DNA of 64,000 bases from Stentor roeselii (taxonomy: Eukaryota > Ciliophora > Heterotrichea > Heterotrichida > Stentoridae): NCBI GenBank assembly GCA_006503475.1, contig RSEH01000093.1:1-64000 (forward strand), written 5' to 3'. Position 1 is the first letter of the stretch. Each line of letters opens with the position of its first letter. The position numbers and the translations under genes were made by a program. The notes under the pieces are model-generated. The model saw only the letters and a list, made by a program, of their open reading frames with translations, was not told the DNA's origin and did not search any database. Shown here piece after piece: positions 8,617 to 18,500 of the stretch.

Positions 8617-10359
8617 TTAATTACGAATGTTATTTGAATACTTCTGAAAATTATCATACCAGTTAGTTTTCCAGCAATTTGCAGACTGTTCAATAAGTTC
8701 CTTCACTTTCCTAATAATCTGAACTTCATCCAATCCCAAAAAGAATCTCTCAGAAAACTCATTAACGACCCTATTAGTTTCCTTTTCATTTTCTCCATAA
8801 ATATCCAGTTGTCCTCCAGGCACCATCATTTGAATCAACGGGAAAAATTCACTAAAACGTTTCTTCAAAGCCAAAAATCCAGAAATCAACAAAGACTCAA
8901 AGAACTTAAAAAGTTCTCCCTCCTGTCCTCCCAAGACATCAACCATTTCTTGTGTCAGTTTAAAAGGCGCCGTTTCAAAATTGATAGAACCTGGAGACTT
9001 GCAGAAAAAAAACCCGAAGTCGATGTGAATCAAGTGACAGTCCTTGTCAATTAAAATATTTTCATTATGACGGTCTTTTAAGTTGAGTATATAAGAAACT
9101 AACGAGTACCCCGCGAGACTCCTTGTAAAGTTTCTTAAAGCTTCTTCTTTGTTGCCTCGCCAGATTGTTTCGATTAAATCTGAAAGGTTTTTGCAGTTTG
9201 GTAACTTTTCTTTCAAGCTGCTCAAGGAAAGCGCGTCTGGAATAAATTCGATCAGGCCTGAGTCTTGACTTGTGGGAATTATGTTGAAAGGACGGAGAAA
9301 TATTGAAAGGTTTTGATCGGTGAAGATTGAATTACATTTTTTTATTATTTGCATCGCGAACTGCTCTTTACGAAGGTTGTCACCGGATTTTATTATTAGA
9401 CCTCGGAGTTTCCAGGATGTGAAATGACCGAATGGAGAGGTTTCTTGAATTTTCATTGATTTTCGCTCCCAGGTCTCGATTAGATTAGCGAATAGACTTG
9501 ATTGAAGGCTGGAGGATTGAAATGATATTAGAGATTTTATGAATTTACTTGTTGAGTTTCGTGGGTTTGGCAGGGTTTCATTTAAATCAACAGTTTCAAG
9601 CACAATCAAATAAGGACATTTAGTTTTCGTCTTAAAACAAATCGATTCCTGAGGTACAATCCTAACAATCTGTTCATAATACCCACCAACCTCAAAAGGA
9701 AAAACCATTCCATTCTTCAATTTTTCCAAATAAGGACATTCCTGTGATATCCCACAAGAAAACCTCAAATCATCAGTTTCCAGCTTCTGCAAATAACTCT
9801 GAAGAAAAACCTGAAAATTATCAGATTTCTTGTTCAACTCCTTAGAAATCATGACTAAATTGTTAACAAAATTAACCTGATACTTAAAATACAAATCTCT
9901 AGTAATTTTAACAAGTTCCTCCCTCTGGTCAATATCAAAGATCGGGTAAATACTAGAAGTTTGTGTATTTGTATTAATACTTCCATTGATAATCACACTT
10001 TCAATTTCATTTTGAATATTCTGAATTTCAATTTCCATGAAATTATTCGGGTAGCAAGAATAAGCCCAAAAAAGCATCAAGGCGAAATTTTGATTACCCG
10101 AAGCGATTTTCATCAGGGTGGAAAGATAGTCGAATTCACCATTGAATAAAAGTGAGGTGTTTACAAGTTGAGGTAAACAAAAAGTAAGATCTTCGAGACT
10201 GTATCTGGAAAGTAAGTCGATAAGGACATATTGTGAGGCTTTATTAGCGAAAGTGAACAAATCACCAAGTAAGCTCTCGATTTTATAGTCTTTTTCAGTG
10301 ATTTTAAGTAATATATCAATGTTCATCGTGTTTTTGTTCAGAAATTTTTTAGCGTTCAT
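8617..10359 (-). CDS. PI4KB: Phosphatidylinositol 4-kinase, type III beta-like
   Basis: A 580-residue lipid kinase that should phosphorylate phosphatidylinositol at the 4 position on Golgi or endosomal membranes. The N-terminal 130 residues resemble the helical (lipid kinase unique) domain. The catalytic core shows the PI3/PI4-kinase loop LKDRHNENILID near residue 438, the DFG-equivalent HIDFGFFF near 454, and ETAPFKLTQEMVDVLGG directly after, which is characteristic of the PI4K-beta branch. Animal PI4KB is about 800 residues, so this version lacks the long disordered inserts. No intron is evident. It lies 20 nt downstream, on the opposite-facing end, of the TTLL gene: both are minus-strand, the TTLL stop being 20 nt from this gene's start codon. 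Beta versus another type III branch rests on the APFKLT block. Confidence 0.88.
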   Translation of the reverse strand: MNAKKFLNKNTMNIDILLKITEKDYKIESLLGDLFTFANKASQYVLIDLLSRYSLEDLTFCLPQLVNTSLLFNGEFDYLSTLMKIASGNQNFALMLFWAYSCYPNNFMEIEIQNIQNEIESVIINGSINTNTQTSSIYPIFDIDQREELVKITRDLYFKYQVNFVNNLVMISKELNKKSDNFQVFLQSYLQKLETDDLRFSCGISQECPYLEKLKNGMVFPFEVGGYYEQIVRIVPQESICFKTKTKCPYLIVLETVDLNETLPNPRNSTSKFIKSLISFQSSSLQSSLFANLIETWERKSMKIQETSPFGHFTSWKLRGLIIKSGDNLRKEQFAMQIIKKCNSIFTDQNLSIFLRPFNIIPTSQDSGLIEFIPDALSLSSLKEKLPNCKNLSDLIETIWRGNKEEALRNFTRSLAGYSLVSYILNLKDRHNENILIDKDCHLIHIDFGFFFCKSPGSINFETAPFKLTQEMVDVLGGQEGELFKFFESLLISGFLALKKRFSEFFPLIQMMVPGGQLDIYGENEKETNRVVNEFSERFFLGLDEVQIIRKVKELIEQSANCWKTNWYDNFQKYSNNIRN

Positions 10360-10379
10360 TAAAATTACAGACTATTCTA

Positions 10380-12080
10380 TTAGCAGTCAAAAGTCTTGTC
10401 TATCGGAAACTCGAAAAGCTTCAGGCCTTTGAACCCATTATTGACAGTCAGCATCTTTCGAGCTTCGATCATCGGGTTGACGACTCTTGAAGACTGCATT
10501 AATCCCCGTTGATTGTTTTTCACTTTAAACTCATCAAAATAAACCAGTGGAGGAAAAACTGGTGCTTTTGAACTTTTGTACTTTTTTATCTGCGGACGAG
10601 AAAGTCTTTCAAAAACAGTTGAATTCGGTTTCTCACTTTCAACAGGTGATGTTAAATTTGGAATAGAACTACAACGATTTCCCTTTAACTCCACAACTTT
10701 TTTCCCAGCCTTTCTAATATCTTTTAAAGTTTTCACATGTTTGCTATCTTTTTCCAATTGAACCTTTTTATTCTTAGGTCCTCCAGTCCATTCCTGATAA
10801 GCTTCAAGTGCAAAGTCTAGAAACTTTTGGTACTTTTCTTCATTATCAAGAGGAAAAACTTTCCGAAATCCTTGAAAATGTTTACTTTCCCATTTATCTC
10901 TTTTTTCCTTAGCCAAGGCGATTTTCAAGTTCCTTTCTTCTTTCGTTTCTCTTTCAAGTCTTCCAGTAAGTGCCCGTTTCATGACCATTTCCTTTTGTTT
11001 GACAAGGAACTGTTTCCGTGCCCTTGCAGTGACATTCATTAAAACCAGTGCATCACGAATGACTTTTTTTTTAATTTTCCAGTCAAGAGGTGAGTCAGTA
11101 GTGAAGGAAGGAGTATGATTGACTTCAAGGACATAAGGTCTTGCCTTGTGATCCAAAATGACATCAAAGCCGAGGACTTCAAAGCACATTCCATTTGTGA
11201 GGTCTTCAGGTTGACAAGACCTGTAATGATGGGCGAGAGTTGGCTGAATGGAACAAAGAGTCTTAATAATGGCGTCGTCAATGGTCGCTTTTAACAGGTC
11301 AACATCAAAGCCCTCAGCTTTAAGACAGTCATACGTCGACTGCAGAGACCTTTTGTGCCCTGAGTCATCATCTGAGTCTTCACAATGCACGAAGTTCGGG
11401 TTGTTCTTGTTCACTGCGTAGTTCGTCAAATGCATGCACATGTCGTCTGAGTTACTCGCACTCGGCCTGCAGTACTCTTCAGTCGCGAAACGCGTCAAGC
11501 CCTCCTCATGGACGAAAATCCTCAGAGGGTCACATCCAGCAACTAGCACATAAATCCTTAAGTCAAACTTCAAATTTTCTATTAAATAAGGCTTCTTCAG
11601 GTACTCTTGTACTACAAAACGACCGTTCGTGTCAATGTTTTCAAGTTTTTTAGTTAAAAATATCCCTCGGCCTTGACAAGATGCCTCTGGTTTCACTATC
11701 AGATATGAGGACTTGTTTAATTGGAGAAAAGTACGAAGTTCGCTTTGGTCACATGGAAAAAGCCAGGATTTTGGAAAAAAATTGTAATCTTCAGGGAATT
11801 TCTTTTTTAGCTTTGATAAGTTCATTGCTAAGTAGTTTTTTCGGGATATTGAGTACATTCCTGGGAAATGGTTGATTTTTTGATATGGATGCATTTTTGA
11901 TAAACGCTCTGGGGGCACTGCGGTGTCTGTCCATAGAATGTCCCATTTTTCGTCTTCTTCGTCGTTGGATAACTTCCAACCCAGGGTTTTACTTGCTACG
12001 TGTTTCACGACTTCGTATTTTGTGAAGGAGATGTTGCAGGTTATTGAAGACTTTTTTGGTTTTAGAGGAGTTTCTTCCAT
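10380..12080 (-). CDS. Tubulin tyrosine ligase-like protein, TTLL6/13 type (polyglutamylase)
   Basis: A 566-residue ATP-grasp enzyme predicted to add glutamate chains to tubulin tails in cilia and cortical microtubules. The TTL domain covers residues about 20-345: KPEASCQGRGIFL near 132 (nucleotide binding), FDLRIYVLVAGCDPLRIF near 172, then GLTRFATEEY, MHLTNYAVNK near 215, and DVILDHKARPYVLEVNHTPSF near 307, whose Glu and Asn are metal ligands. The CQGRGI, CDPLRIFV and LTNYAVNK forms match the TTLL6/TTLL13 branch. Residues 345-460 are a basic helical region as seen after the catalytic core of glutamylases (microtubule-binding region), and the tail is disordered. A second TTLL gene lies at 44981-46864. 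Elongating polyglutamylase activity is inferred from the family. Confidence 0.88.
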   Translation of the reverse strand: MEETPLKPKKSSITCNISFTKYEVVKHVASKTLGWKLSNDEEDEKWDILWTDTAVPPERLSKMHPYQKINHFPGMYSISRKNYLAMNLSKLKKKFPEDYNFFPKSWLFPCDQSELRTFLQLNKSSYLIVKPEASCQGRGIFLTKKLENIDTNGRFVVQEYLKKPYLIENLKFDLRIYVLVAGCDPLRIFVHEEGLTRFATEEYCRPSASNSDDMCMHLTNYAVNKNNPNFVHCEDSDDDSGHKRSLQSTYDCLKAEGFDVDLLKATIDDAIIKTLCSIQPTLAHHYRSCQPEDLTNGMCFEVLGFDVILDHKARPYVLEVNHTPSFTTDSPLDWKIKKKVIRDALVLMNVTARARKQFLVKQKEMVMKRALTGRLERETKEERNLKIALAKEKRDKWESKHFQGFRKVFPLDNEEKYQKFLDFALEAYQEWTGGPKNKKVQLEKDSKHVKTLKDIRKAGKKVVELKGNRCSSIPNLTSPVESEKPNSTVFERLSRPQIKKYKSSKAPVFPPLVYFDEFKVKNNQRGLMQSSRVVNPMIEARKMLTVNNGFKGLKLFEFPIDKTFDC

Positions 12081-12584
12081 TTTAGAATTATTTTTGATTA
12101 ATTTGGATTTGGGGTAAGGTTTTTTGGTTTGGTTATGGGTTTGGAGGATGAGAGGTCTTTTTGGGATTGAAGATTGTTATGATTATTTTCATCATTCTTT
12201 AATATTAAATTTTCTTTTGAATTTTAAAAATTATAAGAAACCTTACTATTCAAAGTTAATCTTATCAGACATGACTCAAGTTTGATTGTCTAGTTGCTTC
12301 TCAAAAAAAAATTTCATAGGTAAATAATCAAAAATAACAAAATTACTTAAAACACAAAATATTTTCAGTGAATCAAAGAAATCAAATATATTGCCCTAGA
12401 ACTAACTTCTTTTCACTCTAGTTTCTTCTCAAAAAACAAGTTCATATGCAAGTAATCAATAATAACAAAATTACCAAAAACACAAAATATTTTGAGTGAA
12501 TCCAAGAAATCATGCCTAGTTAAAAATTATTTCTGTAAAAAATGAAGTCTTCAAATAATCTTAATCAAATCTAACAAAAATCCT
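12081..12584. other. Intergenic with a 96-nt duplicated block
   Basis: About 500 bp between the TTLL start and the 3' end of the zinc-finger gene. It contains the two-copy direct repeat described separately and no reading frame. Confidence 0.6.
12289..12512. repeat. Imperfect tandem duplication, 2 x 96 nt
   Basis: Block 12289-12384 and block 12417-12512 both start TCTAGTT(G/T)CTTCTC and end AGAAATCA. They are colinear without large gaps, each 96 nt, with a period of 128 nt, and share the phrases AATAACAAAATTAC and ACACAAAATATTTT. Non-coding in all frames. It looks like a local duplication that has since diverged. Confidence 0.75.
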
Positions 12585-13028
12585 CTAAATAAAATTATCA
12601 TCACCATCATCAAATTTAGGCAGAACAACACTCATCTCTCCATCAGTCTTGACCAGAGGCAATAGCAAGTCTTCACTTTCTTCAGGAAACAAGTAAATCC
12701 TTTCTACTTTCGCGAAAGGTCTCAAATCAGGGTCAATCGATTTCATGACCAACTTTGACAAATCGGGGATATTTACTTCAACCTTATCGATTTCACAGTT
12801 TTTGAAGGATTCTTGCATGTTTATCGAGTAAGAATGTTCCATCCGAATGTGCTCGGCTTTGTTCTGCTTAGATGAAAATCTTTTGAAGCAAATCGAGCAC
12901 TCATGAGGACGAACTCCTCGATGACAGTAGTCGATATGTCTCTTGAGGTTGTATTTCGAGCTTAGAAGCTTCGGGCAACCAGGAAAAGTGCATTTTGTCG
13001 GAACTCCAAGGGTGTCTTGCTTGACCAT
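12585..13028 (-). CDS. Two-finger C2H2 zinc-finger protein
   Basis: A 147-residue protein with two adjacent classical C2H2 fingers at its N-terminus. Finger 1 (residues about 13-36) has the Cys-x4-Cys spacing CTFPGCPKLL and ends HIDYCH. A standard-like linker (RGVRPHECS) leads to finger 2 (about 43-66), CSICFKRF, ending HIRMEH. The rest, 80 residues, is acidic and ends DDGDDNFI. Two tandem fingers can bind DNA or act in protein contacts; an acidic tail is compatible with a transcription regulator, but this is an inference. The upstream side is a 900-bp gene-free stretch. Confidence 0.85.
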   Translation of the reverse strand: MVKQDTLGVPTKCTFPGCPKLLSSKYNLKRHIDYCHRGVRPHECSICFKRFSSKQNKAEHIRMEHSYSINMQESFKNCEIDKVEVNIPDLSKLVMKSIDPDLRPFAKVERIYLFPEESEDLLLPLVKTDGEMSVVLPKFDDGDDNFI

Positions 13029-13936
13029 TTCTTTCCAGTAATTATTATATATTCATTTTTTCCCCGGTTTTTTAAGTGTTTTCAAGGAAATTTCGAATGA
13101 GATTGATGAATAATTTTGAAATATTTGAATTGGGATAAGTTTTGACTGTTTTTGAGGATTGTTTATGGTAAATAGGAAAATCTCTTTTCTTTGGTTTCTT
13201 TTTGATAGGACTTTGAAGTGATTCGGACGATTAGGATTTAAGAATGTAAACTCAGGGATATCTAAAATATTTGTTCAAGTTGTTTGGAAACGATTAAATG
13301 GTGCTAAAAATTTTTTTTGGTAAATAGGTAAAAACTAGTGTTTTGATTAACATTTTTAATTTTCTTTGAGGATTAGTTGATGTTAAATTTTTTATAGCAC
13401 TTTTAAAGATTCTAGTAATAATGATTACTTGATGAAATGTCTTTTAAGTGTTGAGGTAGGTAATTTTGCTATTTTTTGATTAGTTGATTTTTGGGTGATT
13501 GTTTATCTGGTTAGTGGATTGAATTTTAATTATAACCTTCTTGAGTAGATATATGATTATATATGAAGTCTTTTATTAAATAAAAGACGATTTTATTGTC
13601 AAGTTTCAATCAAAGTATTTTGCTATTCTTGATATGATAGTAGCACCGCTTTCGTTTAAAGACCAATATAACTATCCTTTAAAATGATTTGATTCTGGCT
13701 GTAAAAAAGGGTATTCAATCAAATTACTAAAGAATAAATAAGATATTTCCTCAGCATTTAATTATCTAAGGTCTCTTATATTAATATTAACTAAAATGAT
13801 CATAAAGCACTAAGTTCTACATTTATAAGCTAAAAATGATTCATTCTTATTACTAGATTTTTTAAGATTAATAATCTAGGACACAATCAAATAGCAAATA
13901 GATGAACTTCAAGTATAAACTATAATGAATATATAA
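13029..13936. other. Intergenic, no gene seen
   Basis: About 900 bp between the divergent zinc-finger (minus) and small-GTPase (plus) genes. It should contain both promoters. I see no repeat or RNA gene. Confidence 0.55.
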
Positions 13937-14464
13937 ATGGAAACTTCAATCACATATCGTCCTGATTTGCATGTCCTCTTAATCGGGCCTTCAGGTTCAG
14001 GTAAGACTAGCATGCTTTTAAAACTTAAGGCAGATGAATTTGATGATGACCTAGACAGTGGTTTAACTAAATTTTGCAAAATACCATTTATTCGAGATGA
14101 TGAAACAATATGTGTCATTTTAGTATTCTTTAAATAGTTCGACATACCTCAAATCCTCTCTTATAATAGTTTCATGATACATTTCCCATGCTTTCAGTAT
14201 TTCGTTTTATTATTTGATAAAAGTTCAATGGTTTCTTTTGCAAATATGCAGTCACTTCTTCATATGGTAAAAAAGTGGTCAAAACCACAAGCAGTTATTT
14301 TAATAGTTGGAAATAAGACAGATCTTAAAATTGAAGTTTCTTTCGATCTTGCTGAAGATTTTGCAAGAACAGTTGGAGTTTTTTATATGGAATCTAGTAT
14401 AAAAAATGATAAAAATTTAAACTTCTCATTGGAAATCCTAGTAAGTGCTGCTTATAAAGAGTAA
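13937..14464 (+). CDS. Divergent Ras/Rab-like small GTPase with a 15-nt intron
   Basis: A 170-residue protein after removal of the intron at 14123-14137. The P-loop LIGPSGSGKTSML (residues about 15-27) and the guanine-specificity motif GNKTD (near residue 114) are clear, and ESSIK near 138 fits the G5 position. The splice restores a continuous frame ICVILFDIPQILSYNS where a Ras protein would have WDTAGQ; here the G3 motif is FDIPQ, with the Gln but without the Gly. It may therefore bind nucleotide with altered hydrolysis. There is no C-terminal Cys, so no prenylation. It could be a GTPase relative in decline, but the intact frame, functional intron and conserved G1/G4 argue for a working gene. 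Confidence 0.72.
14123..14137 (+). other. 15-nt intron, phase 0
   Basis: GTATTCTTTAAATAG. Its last three bases are an in-frame stop; excision joins TTA to TTC and fuses the P-loop half of a GTPase with the NKTD half in the same frame. Confidence 0.85.
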
Positions 14465-14980
14465 GGTAATTAAATTAGTAAGCTAATAGTTGATGATTTA
14501 TATTTTATTGAAAATTCTATTATTCAACTCTTAATTAATAAATCATAACAACTTTAATTCATTAATTAAAAAAACTTTTCATTTAACGTTTACTGATTAA
14601 AGAGTATTGATTGTTATTCAACAACATCAAAATCTGATAAAGTTAAATAAGGAGTAAATTACTGAGTTTTAAAAAATGCTTATTCTTGGTTAGCTAAGGT
14701 TAAATATATTTTATTTTTAAGTATCAGGCTAATGACAATAAATCGATATCACCGATTACAATCCTCTATCTTCACTTTAAACTCAATCTTACAATAATCT
14801 TATAAATTCTTCTAATAATAATAAAAGCCACAAATAAATGAATGTCTAGCTACTCTAGCCAAACCTTGATATTCTAAAATGATAAAGGATGTCTTCAAAA
14901 CAAAAAATTTCAATTCCTGGAAATCATAAACCAAGATATATCAATAAATTTTAATCTAATCTAAAAATCTGCAATTAAGA
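14465..14980. other. Intergenic, no gene seen
   Basis: About 515 bp of AT-rich DNA between the GTPase gene and the CAP pseudogene. Nothing supported. Confidence 0.55.
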
Positions 14981-15280
14981 TTAATCTTCCAATATTTTTT
15001 GAGCGAAATTCATAACAAAAAATATCTCGTGATTTCCAAAAGCAACACCTGCAAATAAAAACTTGTGTTTCAAGATGTTTTTGCGATGCCCTCTGAAGCT
15101 GATACAATTATCGATTAATAAACTCATAACGATTTGTTCAGCTTTGCCGATACCAGATGAATTGTTTTATCGAATATTTCCTTCCCAACGACCCAATCTT
15201 TTGATACTTTGCCCGAGGTTAGAGCCATTATTTCTAATGTGCCCTGCTACTTCAGATGGACTGATATAATTCAGGTGAGC
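14981..15280 (-). pseudogene. CAP (SCP/PR-1) domain pseudogene, N-terminus lost and nonsense mutated
   Basis: Reading the minus strand gives the core of a CAP-superfamily domain: AHLNYISPSEVAGHIRNNGS, then a Trp-Glu-Gly stretch, then FRGHRKNIL (the hallmark GHR-N motif) and AGVAFGNH, ending MNFAQKILED and TAA. At 15167-15169 a TAA stop stands exactly where the family has the Glu of the conserved GENI motif, a one-base change from GAA. A second TAA lies just before the AH start, and no upstream exon, signal peptide or ATG is present. Neither stop can be removed by a 15-nt GT-AG intron. Secreted CAP proteins are common in ciliates, so this is probably a dead gene copy. Confidence 0.75.
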
Positions 15281-15593
15281 TTAGATGATATTGCAAAGCT
15301 GAAAACCTAGTGAAAGTTATTTAAATAATGCCAATTATATTTAAAATGCCCCAAGTATCAACATGATATCTATGATTATTTATAAAATAAGAACATGAAT
15401 AAATACTGTAAAATCTGTAAATTAATTGATTTTGATAAAAAATTTAGAAATAGATGTGATATAAGATATTAAAAAACCTTTCTGGCATTAAATGATTATT
15501 TAATATACGATTAACTTGAATCATCAAAATTAAGAAAATTAAATTCACTTAATTATATTTCTAACAAGATAAATATACCTAAAATCTATCTAT
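15281..15593. other. Intergenic, no gene seen
   Basis: About 310 bp. The N-terminal half of the CAP relic would be expected here but cannot be recognised in any frame. Confidence 0.5.
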
Positions 15594-18500
15594 TTAATTA
15601 TCCTTGTTCTCTTCATAAATGATTTTTTCATCATCATCAGGACTTTTAACAACACTCTTCTGTTCACCTTTTTTCCTATTAGATTTCAAATCTCTAACAG
15701 TAAACTCATCAACTTTTGCTTCAATAGTTAAACTTTGTTCCAAATTACTCTTTATAGGTTTAAACTCAATAAAATTCTCCGCCGGAGATTCCTCAATAAT
15801 TTTTTCATCATTTTCCATTCCTTTATTCTTCTCCTCTTTCCCAACTTTGCAAGCAAAATAAAGCTGATACTTCGAAATAATTTTTTTATAACGAAACTTG
15901 TATCTAATATAAAAATACTCAGAAATTTTCATAAAAAGTACAAGAGTAGCAACACTTCCAGTAATCGCTCCAAAAGCCATAGCAATAAATCCAAAGTTAT
16001 CATTTTTAAGCATCTGTGCCGTATAGACCCCAGTTTGGCTTAAAGTAAACTCAACCTTAACCTTGATATTAGTAAAGAAATACAAAGAGCTCAAGTCTGA
16101 AGTGCTTCCCGGGTCTGGGGTGAGAATGCTTGAGACTCTGTATCCCAATTCGCGCAGTTCTTTTCTTTCAGTCAAATCATCGAAAAGCGCAGGCGAAAGT
16201 TCAAAGAAAAATCGTATCGGCTCACTTCCCTTGAAGACCATTCCGTCATTTAAAGATATGTTGCCTGTCGCTCTGCTTTTCTTTTGATGATACCCGGCAT
16301 TGCCTTCTACAGCGACTGAAGCGTCAGACGTGTAGCAATCAGAACATTCAATCATGAACTCTACGAAATCTCCTGAATGAAAAACAGTCTTTTTGCTTAG
16401 AATTATCTCGTAAAGGCATTTTGGAGCTGTTCCTTGTGGGTTTGAAAGTTTCGCGAAGACATTGGAAGAAGTAGTTACTTGAGATTTTACCTTGCAATCA
16501 ACGTTTCTTAATGAGGAAAAACCGATTTTTACTTTAAGTTTTTCTTTATCGAACCCTTTTTTCTCAGTGATTGCGCTGGAAGGGACAAGAGAAATATTTT
16601 CAAGAATATTTCCGTGTTCGAAGATATAGCTGTAGTAAGTAAGAACTGAAAAGAAAACAATCACTGAAGCTCCTGTGAAGAACCCTCCAAAGAAATTTAG
16701 TTTAAATCCTCGATTTTGATGATTTTTTATACTTTCAGATGTTGTTCGACCTACTATTATCGGCGGGTCCAGATGATGATTTTTAAAAAAATCGATTGAA
16801 CTAAGAAAAACTCTGAGTTTCTGAAAAACAAGCCAAAGAATCACGTATACCAACAAGACACAACCTGTTACACCGAAAAGGACGTAAACAAAGAGCAGGT
16901 TGCTTTTTGGTTCAACGATTTTTGGCTGAGTTGAGGTGAATAGACTTGAATATACACCTTCAGCATTAGATCCAGCAAAGCAAATCTTGTTTGTTCTGCA
17001 TTTCGTGCAAGGTTCTTTACTTGAATAGTTGACGTGGTAACCGAAAGGACAAGGAAGACACTGAATCTTATCAGTGGTGCCTGTGTTATTAATATATGTT
17101 CCTGATTCACATTTATTGCAAGTTGTGTTAATGTCACTTTTATAGTAATTAAAAGGACATGGATGACATTTTCCAGTGGTGCTATTATAAATAGTGCCAT
17201 GTCCACATAATGATGATAAGTTCTTGTAACTCACAAGGTCAATCAAGTAAATCGAATCAGAACTTTGCTTTCCAAGTGAATCACCATTTCCTTGAAGTCC
17301 TGAATAAAGAATAAACCTTCCTCCTATAGTACCGTAGTTCATTGAATGAAGTCCTTCTTCTAATTCGAAATTTTCTTTACTTGTGTTGGTTTTTGGAAGA
17401 CGAAAAGCCTTTTTGGTCTCTAAGTTGATTACCCAAACATCTTTGAAACTCTTTGAAAAAAACTCCTGCCCACCTGCTAGGACTAAAGTGGAGTTTATGA
17501 CTGAGTAGCCGAAGTTACTTCTTCCAGGAACTTCTTTTAATATGAAGTGAGATGGAGATGGAAGATCTGGAAAAGTTGAAATATTGAAAAATGATATCAA
17601 TTGTGAAGGCTCATTATCGAGACTTTTTGCACCGTAGAAGATATAAAGAATGTTTTTTTTCTTATCGAGATGGCAACCATGTCGGGAGATTCCTGAAAAA
17701 TCTCCAGAAATTTTAGCCTTTTCGAAGGAATTATCTGAAAAATCATATCGCCAAATGTCTGCACTGAGGAAGTCGCTTGATTCTCCACCGATTAAGTAAA
17801 AGTAGGGAACATCGAGAATTACACATGAATAAGCCAATGGAGGTGGTCTTAAAGAATTTTTCTTTGGGCTAATTTCAATCCATCTGTAATTTTGTCCAGT
17901 TGTGTCAAGAACCCAGATATCTGACAAGTAGCTCTTTTCATTATTGATTCCTCCAGCTATAATCATCAAATGTCCTTGCGAGCTAGCAGCATGAGCTATT
18001 CTCGGAACCGGGTAAGTTCCAAGAGCATCAATCAAAGTCCAGTTGACAAAGTTGATATCTTTAGTATAAACGGCTCTCCAAACATCATTATAGAACTTTC
18101 CTGAGTTTGTCCCTGCAAAAAGCAGCATTGAGTCTGAAACCTGAACAATTGAAGCCCTATTGAGGGGAAGCGAATTTTTTACATTTAAAGAACAAGAAAT
18201 ATTAGCAAATGAATTGTTTTCTAAAGACAAGTACCCTGATGAGCTAGTTACACCTCCCTTCACGTTTCCAAATATAAACATCACATAATCCGAGTAGTTC
18301 ATTTCTTTAATAAGATCAGTAAAGGCAAAGTCACTTCTTTCACATTTGTCTTCATAAACTGATTCGATTTCAATCCAACCCTTTTCCAATTCTTTCAAAT
18401 CAAGTCGAAAAACCTTTGAGTTGAATCCTTCATTATTCCTGCCAAAGTAATAAAAAATCGCGTTTTCTCTAATCAAACTTCCTCCTTGAGATGATTTAAT

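Noticed and set aside
15063-15269. Plus-strand frame of 68 codons
   Set aside because: It is the antisense shadow of the CAP-domain relic, which has the recognisable GHR-N motif on the minus strand.
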